64,000 nucleotides of DNA from Tissierellales bacterium (GTDB lineage Bacteria; Bacillota; Clostridia; Tissierellales; JAOAQY01). Below the pieces are notes generated by a model. That model was not told the DNA's origin. It made no database searches and worked only from the letters and a program-made list of their open reading frames with translations. The first letter of the stretch is position 1. Every line of letters starts with the position of its first letter. Positions 16,964 to 24,856 of this stretch are shown in pieces. Made by a program: the position numbers and the translations under genes. Where the stretch lies: assembly GCA_025210965.1 (NCBI GenBank), contig JAOAQY010000181.1, forward strand, positions 96,698-160,697. Direction: 5' to 3'.

Positions 16964-18100
16964 CTAATTAATAGATTCTTTTCTAATAACATTTCCATTT
17001 TTATTAGTGATTTCTATACCAGAGACTAAATACTCTGTCTCTGTGGTGATTTCTTTATTATCCTCATTATCTACGTTTGTTCTTACTTTCTTTTCAGAAA
17101 AGCCGTAAATTAAAACATCACCACAAATTTTATTAAATTTCCCTGAAGCAAGTTCTAAAGCTCTATGTCCTACAGAACGCTCAATTATTGCTGTCTCGTC
17201 TTGAATAACTTTTATAGAACCATAAGAGTTCATTTCCTTTTCTTTAGCTAATAAATTATCTAGCTCTGAAAATAGCCCCTTAGATAAAGAGATATCATCA
17301 ATTTTACCATCCCTAAATACATTAACTTCTTTAGCTTTCTTAAGTGATGATCCAGATAAACTTACTACTGGTCCATTCACTTGGTCTAGTGATAATATAT
17401 CTCCTATCTTTAATTTTTCAACCCAGTATTCAGCAAGTTCTATATCAGAACAATTCTTTGATTTTTTTGTCCCGATTAGAACTATCTGACCAAATTTTTT
17501 AAATACTTTTTCCGGGAACTTATAGATATTTATATTCTCATATCTAAATGTTATCTTTTTCATCAAGCCCGGATAATGTGCTAAAGTATTTATAGGAACT
17601 TCTAGTATATGGATTCCTCCTTCAACTAGATATTTATCGTTTTCTAGAAAGAATAATTCTTCTGTTCTTATTCTCTCTTCGTACCTTTTAGTAAAACCAT
17701 ATGGAGGATTATTCCTTACGATGGCCATAGTCTTAGTTTCATATCTACGACCTTGCTTACTCCTGCATTTTAGTGTAAATATATCACTATTGCAGAAAAA
17801 GAAGTTTTCCTCTTCAGAGTATTTCTCAATAGCCTCTTCATACCTTGACTTTGCAAACTCATTTAGATATGAAAATGGTGTCAGACTCTTATTTTTAATA
17901 AATTCACGCATTTGATATAGCTGTAAACCATCACCTGCAGAAAAGTCACAAATAGAAACCTTATCAATATCAGTTACTTCAAAATTAATAAGTTCCATCT
18001 CCATCCTAACTATTTCGGGATCAGTTGGATAAAATCCCATTTTACTCTCGTTCTCTACAGTCCTCGAAAAACGATTTGTTAGTTCCTTTACATTATGCAT
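16964..18100 (-). CDS. N6-adenine DNA methyltransferase-like protein (DUF6094 type)
   Basis: 378 aa. It has a SAM-binding motif I variant DFSAGDGLQL (about 49-58) and the catalytic motif IV NPPYG (about 133-137), as in class I N6-adenine methyltransferases. It resembles DUF6094 proteins, which accompany SNF2-like helicases on conjugative elements. Its target and purpose (self-protection, anti-restriction) are unknown, and no cognate restriction gene is next to it. The start follows hairpin H14 and AGGAGG. Confidence 0.85.
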   Translation of the reverse strand: MHNVKELTNRFSRTVENESKMGFYPTDPEIVRMEMELINFEVTDIDKVSICDFSAGDGLQLYQMREFIKNKSLTPFSYLNEFAKSRYEEAIEKYSEEENFFFCNSDIFTLKCRSKQGRRYETKTMAIVRNNPPYGFTKRYEERIRTEELFFLENDKYLVEGGIHILEVPINTLAHYPGLMKKITFRYENINIYKFPEKVFKKFGQIVLIGTKKSKNCSDIELAEYWVEKLKIGDILSLDQVNGPVVSLSGSSLKKAKEVNVFRDGKIDDISLSKGLFSELDNLLAKEKEMNSYGSIKVIQDETAIIERSVGHRALELASGKFNKICGDVLIYGFSEKKVRTNVDNEDNKEITTETEYLVSGIEITNKNGNVIRKESIN

Positions 18101-18117
18101 AATAATTCCTCCTGAAT

Positions 18118-18131
18118 GACGTATAAACGTC
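18118..18131 (-). promoter_or_regulatory. Intercistronic hairpin H14
   Basis: GACGTATAAACGTC (T-A fifth pair), four nt before the AGGAGG of the methyltransferase gene. Confidence 0.75.
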
Positions 18132-18148
18132 TTAAAAAAAGTTTAAAT

Positions 18149-18162
18149 GACGGATAGCCGTC
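18149..18162 (-). promoter_or_regulatory. Intercistronic hairpin H15, tandem copy
   Basis: GACGGATAGCCGTC (G-C fifth pair), 17 nt from H14 and not next to a ribosome site. Confidence 0.7.
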
Positions 18163-18176
18163 TTAATAAATAAAAT

Positions 18177-18201
18177 GAAGAGGATCACTATGACCCTCTT
18201 C
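18177..18201 (-). terminator. GAAGAGG-family hairpin B2
   Basis: GAAGAGGNTCA/TGANCCTCTTC-type stem followed on the - strand by ATTTTATTTATT. It is sandwiched between hairpins H15 and H16. Terminator activity is uncertain. Confidence 0.55.
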
Positions 18202-18217
18202 ATAAAAACTAATAACT

Positions 18218-18232
18218 GACGAATAAATCGTC
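18218..18232 (-). promoter_or_regulatory. Intercistronic hairpin H16, downstream of a gene
   Basis: GACGAATAAATCGTC directly after the stop of the gene ending at 18241. Confidence 0.7.
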
Positions 18233-18240
18233 TTAAAAAA

Positions 18241-18924
18241 TTATTCAGCTAAAAGATCAATAACTTCTAGCCAATATAGATCATCAATATCAAAACAAAG
18301 ATTGTATCTATCGAAAAGATTGACTTCTATAACATTATCTGAACTTGAAATCTTGAAATTATCCTGATCCATAATATTAAATCGGTTAAACAGTTTTTCA
18401 ACATCCAGTTCACACGTTGGTTGGGATTTTAAAATTTCTTCTAATTCAGACTCCACACTTTTTTGTAAACATTGTTCATAGAATCTTTGACTTAAACTCC
18501 TATGTTCACAATATTCCCATGTTTTATTGTTTAGTTCAAATGCAATATCTTCATCAATAAAAAACAAGTTATTTAAAGTATGAGAATTATCAAGTATGCT
18601 TATATCATCAATTCTTTTCAAATACTTACTTTTTGTTTTATTTCCAATCCAAATATCTTCTTTAGGATAGATAGGATCTTCTTTCTTTAAAGATAGTTGG
18701 CCATCAACTAATGATACACACGGAAATTCAGTTTGTACTTGGATGACTATCTTTCCGATTTCAGTATTCGACTCAACTACAAGACCATAACTTTCCTTTT
18801 TATCATTAAACAAAGAAGTGTATATTAACACATCTCCTATTTGTGGAAAATCATATCCTAACTTTCCCCTTATAGTCTTAATAGTTTCTACTTTCTCCTT
18901 TATTTCTTCATACATTTTAAACAT
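18241..18924 (-). CDS. Unknown PQxGD-family protein
   Basis: 227 aa, paralogue of the next gene upstream: both begin with a helix ending in GYDxPQxGD (residues 24-32 here), continue with a beta-rich region, contain a NKxWEYCEHR / NRMWKYCDKR block, and close with short acidic segments. A third relative is at 1836-2282. Function unknown. Its duplication within one operon suggests a dosage- or specificity-related role. The start follows hairpin H17. Confidence 0.78.
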   Translation of the reverse strand: MFKMYEEIKEKVETIKTIRGKLGYDFPQIGDVLIYTSLFNDKKESYGLVVESNTEIGKIVIQVQTEFPCVSLVDGQLSLKKEDPIYPKEDIWIGNKTKSKYLKRIDDISILDNSHTLNNLFFIDEDIAFELNNKTWEYCEHRSLSQRFYEQCLQKSVESELEEILKSQPTCELDVEKLFNRFNIMDQDNFKISSSDNVIEVNLFDRYNLCFDIDDLYWLEVIDLLAE

Positions 18925-18939
18925 AAAAACTCCTCCAAT

Positions 18940-18954
18940 GACGAATTGATCGTC
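18940..18954 (-). promoter_or_regulatory. Intercistronic hairpin H17
   Basis: GACGAATTGATCGTC before the GGAGGAG site of the gene starting at 18924. Confidence 0.75.
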
Positions 18955-18965
18955 TTAATAAACAT

Positions 18966-18989
18966 GAAGAGGATTAATTAATCCTCTTC
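18966..18989 (-). repeat. GAAGAGG-family hairpin B3
   Basis: Perfect 24-bp palindrome with arms GAAGAGGATTAA/TTAATCCTCTTC between two PQxGD genes. Only a short T-run follows, so it could stabilise mRNA rather than terminate. Confidence 0.6.
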
Positions 18990-19020
18990 TACAAAAACTT
19001 TCATTAATAAAACTTCTTAC

Positions 19021-19671
19021 TTAATAAATTCCTTTTCTATCTTCAAAATTCCAGAACGAACCAAAAAAATTATACTCAATCATATATCTATCAAAAATTA
19101 CTCCCGACAAAGAGTAATTTGTCTCATTCAAATCTTTAAGGTTTTCTTTACCAAATACCTCTAGATTTGATATTACTTCTTCATTAGTTTTTGGTTTTAC
19201 ATGGTAAATATCATAATTAAGAACATTAATTACACCCTTACCAGTTTTTTCTTCAAACTGTTTTTCAGAATCTGTTCTTTTATCGCAATACTTCCACATT
19301 CTATTCTTCATATTAATATGAAGTTCCGTCCCCTTAATAACAAATCTTTTGTAAGAATCACTCAGATCAATAAATAGGCTTTCACTTTTATCCGACAACA
19401 TATTTTCTTCATCATAGAAAATAGTTGTATATGGTTTTGACTTAATATCTATTCGAAGGTGAGAACCTTCAACATAAATAGGCCCTAATTTATTTGACAA
19501 TACCAGTTTTCCGTTAGGTTCTGACTCAATCACAGTTAAATAAACCATATCAGACTCATCTTCTTCACAATAGTAAAAAACTTGATCACCAACTTGTGGC
19601 CTATCATATCCTAATCTATCTCTAACATTACCTAAATGTCTTACCGTATTTAAAACGCTTTCTTTATTCAT
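19021..19671 (-). CDS. Unknown PQxGD-family protein
   Basis: 216 aa from ATG 19671, preferred over an in-frame start nine codons upstream because AGGAGG precedes it at proper spacing after hairpin H18. It shares GYDRPQVGD near residue 20 and the MWKYCDKRTDSEKQFEE block with its neighbour. No known catalytic motif. It is part of the leader C operon with the helicase and methyltransferase. Confidence 0.78.
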   Translation of the reverse strand: MNKESVLNTVRHLGNVRDRLGYDRPQVGDQVFYYCEEDESDMVYLTVIESEPNGKLVLSNKLGPIYVEGSHLRIDIKSKPYTTIFYDEENMLSDKSESLFIDLSDSYKRFVIKGTELHINMKNRMWKYCDKRTDSEKQFEEKTGKGVINVLNYDIYHVKPKTNEEVISNLEVFGKENLKDLNETNYSLSGVIFDRYMIEYNFFGSFWNFEDRKGIY

Positions 19672-19688
19672 AAAAATCCTCCTAAAAT

Positions 19689-19702
19689 GACGAATCATCG
19701 TC
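19689..19702 (-). promoter_or_regulatory. Intercistronic hairpin H18
   Basis: GACGAATCATCGTC between the stop of the 73-aa gene and the AGGAGG of the 19671 gene. Confidence 0.75.
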
Positions 19703-19704
19703 TT

Positions 19705-19926
19705 CTAATGAATGTACTCAATCTCCCATTGTTGGTTTTGATCAAGATAACATGTTACCCAATACTTATCTTGAACAATTAATCTAACAGTTTGCTCAAT
19801 ACCAAGAAATGAATTACAAGGTCTATAAACAACTTTAAATTCTCCTGGGAAATATGTTTGAAATATTTTTTCTACTTCATCTGCATTTACAGGTTCCGTA
19901 GATAGTATTTCTTCTACATACTTCAT
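19705..19926 (-). CDS. Unknown 73-aa protein
   Basis: Small soluble protein, sometimes matched in sequence feel to the C-terminal parts of the PQxGD neighbours, but no family is assigned. Unusually for this operon its ribosome site (GGAGGTGAAG) is not preceded by the GACG hairpin; a GAAGAGG hairpin (19964-19987) lies upstream instead. Confidence 0.65.
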   Translation of the reverse strand: MKYVEEILSTEPVNADEVEKIFQTYFPGEFKVVYRPCNSFLGIEQTVRLIVQDKYWVTCYLDQNQQWEIEYIH

Positions 19927-19963
19927 AATAAAACTTCACCTCCATAGATTGATATTGGGAAAT

Positions 19964-19987
19964 GAAGAGGAAGATAACTTCCTCTTC
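19964..19987 (-). repeat. GAAGAGG-family hairpin B4
   Basis: GAAGAGGAAG/CTTCCTCTTC, a 10-bp stem with a 4-nt loop. It is followed on the - strand by ATTTCCC, so not a classical terminator. Confidence 0.6.
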
Positions 19988-19997
19988 AAGTTAGTAA

Positions 19998-20339
19998 CTA
20001 GTCTAAGTCTAAAACTACATCCTTAAACTTAATTACTTTTCCACCATCAAGTTCTAAGAAGATGATGAAAGATTTTTCAAACAAACCATCTGAATAAGTA
20101 ATTTTTAAACTCTTAGACTCATCAAGTCTTTGAGCTTTACTCACTATCTTATCCAATGATGGTTCCACACCATTATCGCTCTGTCTCTCAAATTCACTAA
20201 CAATATAGTTAGCAATTTCATCAGCTTGATTCTGATACTCTTCTTTAGTGAATTTTTCTACACCATTCACTAAAAAGAACCCAAGAACAACAACAATAAT
20301 AACTGGTGCCATACTAAATCTTTTCTTCTTTTTACTCAT
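19998..20339 (-). CDS. Membrane-anchored protein with one N-terminal helix
   Basis: 113 aa with a lysine-rich N-terminus (KKKKR) and a transmembrane helix at about 11-26, then a 75-residue outside domain. Orientation follows the positive-inside rule. It is the first gene of the leader C operon, after hairpins H21, H20 and H19. Function unknown. Confidence 0.72.
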   Translation of the reverse strand: MSKKKKRFSMAPVIIVVVLGFFLVNGVEKFTKEEYQNQADEIANYIVSEFERQSDNGVEPSLDKIVSKAQRLDESKSLKITYSDGLFEKSFIIFLELDGGKVIKFKDVVLDLD

Positions 20340-20354
20340 AAAAAACCTCCAAAT

Positions 20355-20368
20355 GACGAATAATCGTC
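20355..20368 (-). promoter_or_regulatory. Intercistronic hairpin H19
   Basis: GACGAATAATCGTC before the GGAGG site of the gene starting at 20339. Confidence 0.75.
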
Positions 20369-20384
20369 TTAATAAAATGTAACT

Positions 20385-20399
20385 GACAATAAACTTGTC
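20385..20399 (-). promoter_or_regulatory. Intercistronic hairpin H20, tandem variant
   Basis: GACAATAAACTTGTC: stem GACAA/TTGTC, so the fourth pair is A-T in place of G-C, fully compensated. Confidence 0.6.
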
Positions 20400-20419
20400 T
20401 TACATAACACCTGAAACCT

Positions 20420-20433
20420 GACGTATAAACGTC
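20420..20433 (-). promoter_or_regulatory. Intercistronic hairpin H21, tandem copy
   Basis: GACGTATAAACGTC. With H19 and H20 it makes three hairpins in 80 nt of 5' leader. A stray GGGAGG just 5' of it suggests a deleted gene. Confidence 0.7.
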
Positions 20434-20450
20434 TTAATAAATCCTCCCTT

Positions 20451-20642
20451 CTCAAAAAACTAAAAAACTCGCAAGAAATTTAAAAAATTAAAAATCTTCC
20501 GAGTTTCAAACAAAATTAAAAACACTAGAATAATAATCTAATTATTCTACAACTAAAAATGCCACTATTTCAATCTAGAAACAGCTTTAAAAATAAAAAA
20601 TTAATATGTCTTCATTATAGCATTATTGCAAAAAAATAACAA
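20451..20642 (-). promoter_or_regulatory. Leader C: promoter, twin UAGAUU hairpins, attenuator
   Basis: - strand: -35 TTGTTA (20637-20642), 17-bp spacer, -10 TATAAT (20614-20619), hairpin 1 at 20565-20584 (CTGTTTC/GAAATAG, a compensated variant), hairpin 2 at 20526-20549 (TAGAATAAT/ATTATTCTA), both with loop TAGATT, then a terminator-like AACTCG/CGAGTT stem at 20466-20505 and T-rich run. Drives the 20.3-13.7 kb operon. Confidence 0.82.
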
Positions 20643-20696
20643 TAATATTTGACAAAATTAAGATTTACTAGCCGTATTTTCAAAGTTATGTAATAT

Positions 20697-21166
20697 TTAT
20701 ATACCAATCTCATCATGGTAATTTTGTAAAGTAGAATACTTACAAAGCAATTGATTAGATTTTATATGTTGCTTATTATAAGCCTTTCTATATTTATCTA
20801 TATATCTTTCCATTCCTTTTTTAACTAAATAGTCTTTTCCTTTAAGATAACTATGCTCATCATTACTTATGTATACTATGCCTGCCTCTGTTCGTATATC
20901 ATTCTTTTTTCCACAATAACAGCTTTTGAAAAATCCAACCCCGCATTCCCCATACCATTGGATATATTTTCTCTCTTTTTCGCATTTGTGATATTAGACG
21001 AAGGAAAAAAATAATCATGTCTTATAGAACTTCTTAGCGGTATTGCAAATGTAAGGTTATTAATATCTACAACAAAAACTGAATATGGTCTATCAACTTT
21101 CTTCTCAATTTCTTTTAAATGATCATTATTATTATAAAAATCTAATGTCAACAATTCAAATTTCAA
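20697..21166 (-). pseudogene. Type III toxin (ToxN/TenpN-like endoribonuclease), frameshifted
   Basis: From a TTG start at 21166 (GGAGTATAGTT site) the protein begins MKFELL and has the RPYSVFVVDINNLTFAIPLR segment and GLDFSKAVIV block of type III toxins, which are RNA-cleaving enzymes neutralised by a repeat RNA. The frame breaks at an A6 run (about 20905-20910) and stops at 20876. One added A restores the frame through KGKDYLVKK and KYSTLQNYHDE to a stop at 20697, about 156 aa in total, close to ToxN/AbiQ size. The break is mutation, assembly error or slippage. Confidence 0.75.
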
Positions 21167-21189
21167 AACTATACTCCTTCCTTCAAAAA

Positions 21190-21215
21190 AAATAGTCCTC
21201 AAAATTAAGGACTAT
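21190..21215 (-). terminator. Leaky terminator between antitoxin RNA and toxin
   Basis: AGTCCT/AGGACT hairpin then T8 on the - strand, located between the repeat RNA and the toxin start, as in known type III loci where partial read-through sets the RNA:toxin ratio. Confidence 0.8.
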
Positions 21216-21221
21216 TTTTAA

Positions 21222-21380
21222 CATCTTCTTTTGAACTTTTTTTTGATTAATTGCTCGCGTTCTACGAGCATATCTTCTTTTTGAACTTTTTTTTGATTAA
21301 TTGCTCGCGTTCTACGAGCATATCTTCTTTTTGAACTTTTTTTTGATTAATTGCTCGCGTTCTACGAGCATATCTTCTTT
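21222..21380 (-). ncRNA. Type III antitoxin RNA, three 50-nt repeats
   Basis: Three tandem units of 49, 50 and 50 nt (21222-21270, 21271-21320, 21321-21370) plus a 10-nt partial unit. Each - strand unit has a TGCTCG/CGAGCA hairpin and an A8 single-stranded run, a layout like ToxI-type RNAs that wrap the toxin. A -10 (TATAAA) is at 21385-21390, and the array is followed by a terminator and the toxin gene. Confidence 0.85.
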
Positions 21381-21384
21381 CACT

Positions 21385-21390
21385 TTTATA
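21385..21390 (-). promoter_or_regulatory. Probable promoter -10 of the antitoxin RNA
   Basis: TATAAA just upstream of the first repeat on the - strand; the -35 is weak. Confidence 0.5.
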
Positions 21391-21464
21391 CTATCACTTT
21401 ACAATATAATATTACCCGAAAATTATAAAAAATCAACACTATTATATAATAATTATCAATAAAA

Positions 21465-22541
21465 CTACATACTTACAGGTAAAACAAGATACTTAAAATT
21501 GTCACCACTACTAAAGAACACAGGTGACTTAGAATCCTTTAGAAACAATTTTATGTTTCCCATCAAGCTCTTTAGTCCATCTAATAAAAAAGACGGATTA
21601 AGGGCGATTTTAAACGTTTCGTCTGTATTTTTATTGCAGACCACATTATCAATACACTCACCTATTTCAGCTATAGCGGAAATAGATAATAATTCATCAT
21701 CTGAATTACTTAGCACAATGTACTTTTTCTGTCCCTCTTTTGCCAATAAAGAAACTCTTTGTACTGAACTTATTAAGCTATTACTATCTATCTCAATGCA
21801 GATAGGATTATTATTAACTAAGTGTTTATAATTAATATAATTCCCTTCCTGATAAATAGACTCAATAATCACATTATTGAATTCTAACCTAATCCTATCT
21901 TCCTTAGAAATAATAACTATATCCTCGTCACAAATATCCTTTGTTAACCTAACTATCTCTGACACTGATTTATTAGGTAAAATCCCTGAAAACTTTCCTT
22001 CAACTGAATAATCTAGCTTATTAGTTGCCAATCTGTAACCATCAGTGGCTACAAATTCTATAGATTTATTTTCAGCATTTATAAAAACACCGTTTAATAT
22101 AGGTCTACTTACATCTGCAGTTGCGACCATAACACTTGTAAGACAGTTTGCAAAATCCATTCCATTTACTACAATCTCTTCACTGTCCAACTTTTCGCTT
22201 GTTGGAAATTCAGAATTGCAAATGGCTAACTCAAAATTGATCTTACCACAAACAATTTTCAACACATCAGAGTCTACTTCCAACTCTAATATACTTTGTG
22301 GCATCTTATTAATTACATTATGGAACAACTTACAATTAACACTACAATTCATTGTTTCATTGAAAAATCCATCAAGCATTAATTTACTTTCAATACTTGT
22401 GGTAAAATCAGTTGCTTTTAAAACCACTTCATTATCTTCAACTGATAAATTGACACAATCAGTAATATCAACATCATTTTTCTTAGCAACTCCCATAACA
22501 CTTTTAATACCTCTTAGTAATTCCATTTTCTCAATTTTCAT
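21465..22541 (-). CDS. dnaN-like: DNA polymerase III beta subunit-like sliding clamp
   Basis: 358 aa, near the usual 365-380 of bacterial DnaN. Family signposts are FVATDGYRLA (about 165-174) in the middle domain and the C-terminal YLVLPVSM that lines the ligand pocket. As a ring it would tether the replicative polymerase or element-specific factors to DNA. Proteins at 830-1054 and 13673-16894 carry QLSLF clamp-binding motifs, so this clamp likely serves an element-specific set. It is expressed alone from leader D, and follows hairpin H22 and an AGGAGG site. Confidence 0.92.
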   Translation of the reverse strand: MKIEKMELLRGIKSVMGVAKKNDVDITDCVNLSVEDNEVVLKATDFTTSIESKLMLDGFFNETMNCSVNCKLFHNVINKMPQSILELEVDSDVLKIVCGKINFELAICNSEFPTSEKLDSEEIVVNGMDFANCLTSVMVATADVSRPILNGVFINAENKSIEFVATDGYRLATNKLDYSVEGKFSGILPNKSVSEIVRLTKDICDEDIVIISKEDRIRLEFNNVIIESIYQEGNYINYKHLVNNNPICIEIDSNSLISSVQRVSLLAKEGQKKYIVLSNSDDELLSISAIAEIGECIDNVVCNKNTDETFKIALNPSFLLDGLKSLMGNIKLFLKDSKSPVFFSSGDNFKYLVLPVSM

Positions 22542-22555
22542 AAAAATCCTCCTAT

Positions 22556-22569
22556 GACGAATAATCGTC
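22556..22569 (-). promoter_or_regulatory. Intercistronic hairpin H22
   Basis: GACGAATAATCGTC before the AGGAGG of the clamp gene. Confidence 0.75.
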
Positions 22570-22590
22570 TTAATAAATTAATAACTCCAT

Positions 22591-22605
22591 GACGTATAAA
22601 ACGTC
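22591..22605 (-). promoter_or_regulatory. Intercistronic hairpin H23, tandem copy
   Basis: GACGTATAAAACGTC, 21 nt upstream of H22; the ribosome-site-like GGAG between them may be the trace of a lost gene. Confidence 0.7.
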
Positions 22606-22618
22606 TTAATAAATATTT

Positions 22619-22796
22619 CAAAAAACAAAATACCCTCGGAACATAATATCCCCAGGACAATTATTTTTAAAAACCTATACTGTGTCAAAAATCTATTTGA
22701 TCACAAAGTTAAAATGCCACTAATTCAATCTAGAATCAGCTTAAATAATAAAAAATAGTATAAATGTATTATAATACAATTTTACCCACAGTTCAA
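22619..22796 (-). promoter_or_regulatory. Leader D: promoter, twin UAGAUU hairpins, attenuator
   Basis: - strand: -35 TTGAAC (22791-22796), 17-bp spacer, -10 TATAAT (22768-22773), hairpin 1 at 22720-22739 (CTGATTC/GAATTAG), hairpin 2 at 22680-22708 with one bulge, both with loop TAGATT, then an imperfect GC-rich stem (about 22634-22660) and T-rich run. Drives the sliding clamp gene. Confidence 0.8.
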
Positions 22797-22850
22797 ATTA
22801 GAAACCAAAAAAATCATAAGCTTTTAACAATCCCAACGTCTATTTTTTCT

Positions 22851-23456
22851 TCATGTACTCCAATAATTTAACTTAACCATTGAATACTTTTTAATTTCCG
22901 GTATATAGAATACAAAGATTCTTTCTGCTAAATATCCCAATTGAGAACCATATGTATCACAATTTACATCAATCATATTATGAGTAATGAGTTCATTTGA
23001 ACCAATTTCTCCTGCAACACAGCAGGGATACTGTAAGTTTTCTGTATCGAAGTCAAAAATAAATTTATATGTACCATTGATCTCATTTACTTGATTAGCT
23101 TCCTCTTTATAAAGATTAATTATCTCCCAAGTTTCCATATCAATATGTTCTGCTTCTAAAGTCACAGAATGCTCAATTTTATACTCATCCCGAAATAACA
23201 ATTTAATACTATGAGAACTTTCTCTCCTATCAAGCACGCTCTGTATAATTAATGATGCCTCTTCACCAGGATACTCATTCTTATAATTTCGTTCACAATC
23301 ATCGTAATACTCTTCTAAGGTAAATTCGATAAGATCTATAAGTCTTTTAAGAGCTTTATTTTTGCAATCATACTCACTTAAACTATCTTTATAGCCTAAA
23401 AGTGTGGAAACAAGCATAGACCTCTCGTAATTTGACAAATCTTTTAAACTAATCAT
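22851..23456 (-). CDS. Unknown protein, paralogue of the upstream gene
   Basis: 201 aa, related to the product of 23478-24254: both carry an LEAEHID(M/L)ETW block, a NMIDVN block and a LAERI-YIPE-KY ending. No function recognised. It is the last gene of a three-gene transcript from the AT-rich promoter near 24857. Region 22797-22850 shows no clear terminator. Confidence 0.75.
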   Translation of the reverse strand: MISLKDLSNYERSMLVSTLLGYKDSLSEYDCKNKALKRLIDLIEFTLEEYYDDCERNYKNEYPGEEASLIIQSVLDRRESSHSIKLLFRDEYKIEHSVTLEAEHIDMETWEIINLYKEEANQVNEINGTYKFIFDFDTENLQYPCCVAGEIGSNELITHNMIDVNCDTYGSQLGYLAERIFVFYIPEIKKYSMVKLNYWST

Positions 23457-23477
23457 AATTCATCCCTCCTTTGTTCA

Positions 23478-24254
23478 TCATAAACATGGATATTTCACTT
23501 CAACAATTGCATACTTTTCTTCTTCAGGAATATAATAAATATAAATTCTTTCTGCTAAAGCTCCCATATCAGTTCCTATAACATCAGAATTTACATCAAT
23601 CATATTTCCCTTAATTGTTTCCTCTGATGAAACAAAAGGTCCTGAATTGCAATAAGGTAATTCGAGCTTACTGAGTTCGGGTTCATAGACAAAATTATAA
23701 GTATAATTACCATCGTTACCACTCTCCGCCTCTTCTTTATACAAACACATAATTTTCCAAGTTTCTAGGTCAATATGCTCAGCTTCAAGTGTTCTTATAA
23801 CTGTATTATTTTCACAAAGCATTCCTTTATCTATGAAATTCCATGTTATTTGATGAGATTTTTCTGATTTATTTAATATACTCTCAATAATATTACAAGC
23901 TTTATATCCCGGAAAAACTATAGAATAATGATCCTCGACTTCATCATAAAAATCATTAAGACTATAGTTTACTCCTTCAATCATCTCACACAATGACAAT
24001 GTCCTAATTTTCTTTTCCTCACAATTTTTATGAATATAATTTAAAATGGCATTAGAAATTGGACCTCCCCAATAATCATCGTAATAATATTCTTTAGTTG
24101 ATTCAAAAAATGTTTCTAAACTTAATTCTAGAATATTATGTACTTTAAATAACTGTTCTGCCTTTTCATTTTCTTCCAACTCATATATATATTTCAGTAT
24201 CTCTGCTGAAAGAAACAATCTTTGCATTTGACATAATTCATTTACATCAATCAT
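23478..24254 (-). CDS. Unknown protein, paralogue of the downstream gene
   Basis: 258 aa; the C-terminal 150 residues align with the product of 22851-23456. The N-terminal region is helical with repeated ExxxESxxYYxDxY elements, an internal near-duplication. Soluble, acidic. It has a GGGAGGG ribosome site. Confidence 0.75.
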   Translation of the reverse strand: MIDVNELCQMQRLFLSAEILKYIYELEENEKAEQLFKVHNILELSLETFFESTKEYYYDDYWGGPISNAILNYIHKNCEEKKIRTLSLCEMIEGVNYSLNDFYDEVEDHYSIVFPGYKACNIIESILNKSEKSHQITWNFIDKGMLCENNTVIRTLEAEHIDLETWKIMCLYKEEAESGNDGNYTYNFVYEPELSKLELPYCNSGPFVSSEETIKGNMIDVNSDVIGTDMGALAERIYIYYIPEEEKYAIVEVKYPCL

Positions 24255-24277
24255 ATGCTACCCTCCCTAATACTTTT

Positions 24278-24820
24278 CTAATAAGTTAAACCCTCATTTA
24301 GCAAGTTTGCTACCTCTAAATATCTCAGTTTAACAGTGTAATCAAAATAAACCAAAGAGGTCGTAAATATCAGAAACACAGATATAAGTATATCTCTAAT
24401 ACTAAAACTCTGTAGATTAGCTTTAATATCAATTAAAAACAACAAGATAAATATTGTAGCTAGAAACTTAAATATCAGAAATCTTTTCTTTTTCCATTTT
24501 TGTTTCCTTTTAATTTTTTTTGGTGTTAACCCTTTGAAATTCAAGACCTCTAATATTGTTTCTTTTGGCTGTGAATTATCTAATATTACCTGTATTTTAT
24601 CCCTTACATCCTTTCTCTTGTATGTTTTAACTAAAATATGATACAGTAGTGCAACCCAAATTACTAGGTCAGGAACTAATACCTTGAATGCCATAAGTAT
24701 AAATCCTAATATCATAAGTATATTTATTATTATTAATATCTTCTTCTTTTCTTTGAAAACTATCTTATCTACATCATTTTCAGAGTTTATCTCCAGTAGT
24801 TCCCTGATTTCATTATCCAT
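24278..24820 (-). CDS. Membrane protein with four hydrophobic segments
   Basis: About 180 aa from ATG 24820, chosen because AAGGAG precedes it and because the promoter at 24857 leaves no room for the longer frame. Two pairs of transmembrane helices (about 34-50, 53-70, 119-137, 141-159) are separated by a basic cytoplasmic loop (KRKQKWKKKR). Family not recognised. It is the first gene of its transcript. Confidence 0.75.
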   Translation of the reverse strand: MDNEIRELLEINSENDVDKIVFKEKKKILIIINILMILGFILMAFKVLVPDLVIWVALLYHILVKTYKRKDVRDKIQVILDNSQPKETILEVLNFKGLTPKKIKRKQKWKKKRFLIFKFLATIFILLFLIDIKANLQSFSIRDILISVFLIFTTSLVYFDYTVKLRYLEVANLLNEGLTY

Positions 24821-24856
24821 CTGTATTCTCCTTAATAATATTGTGCGAACAAGTTT

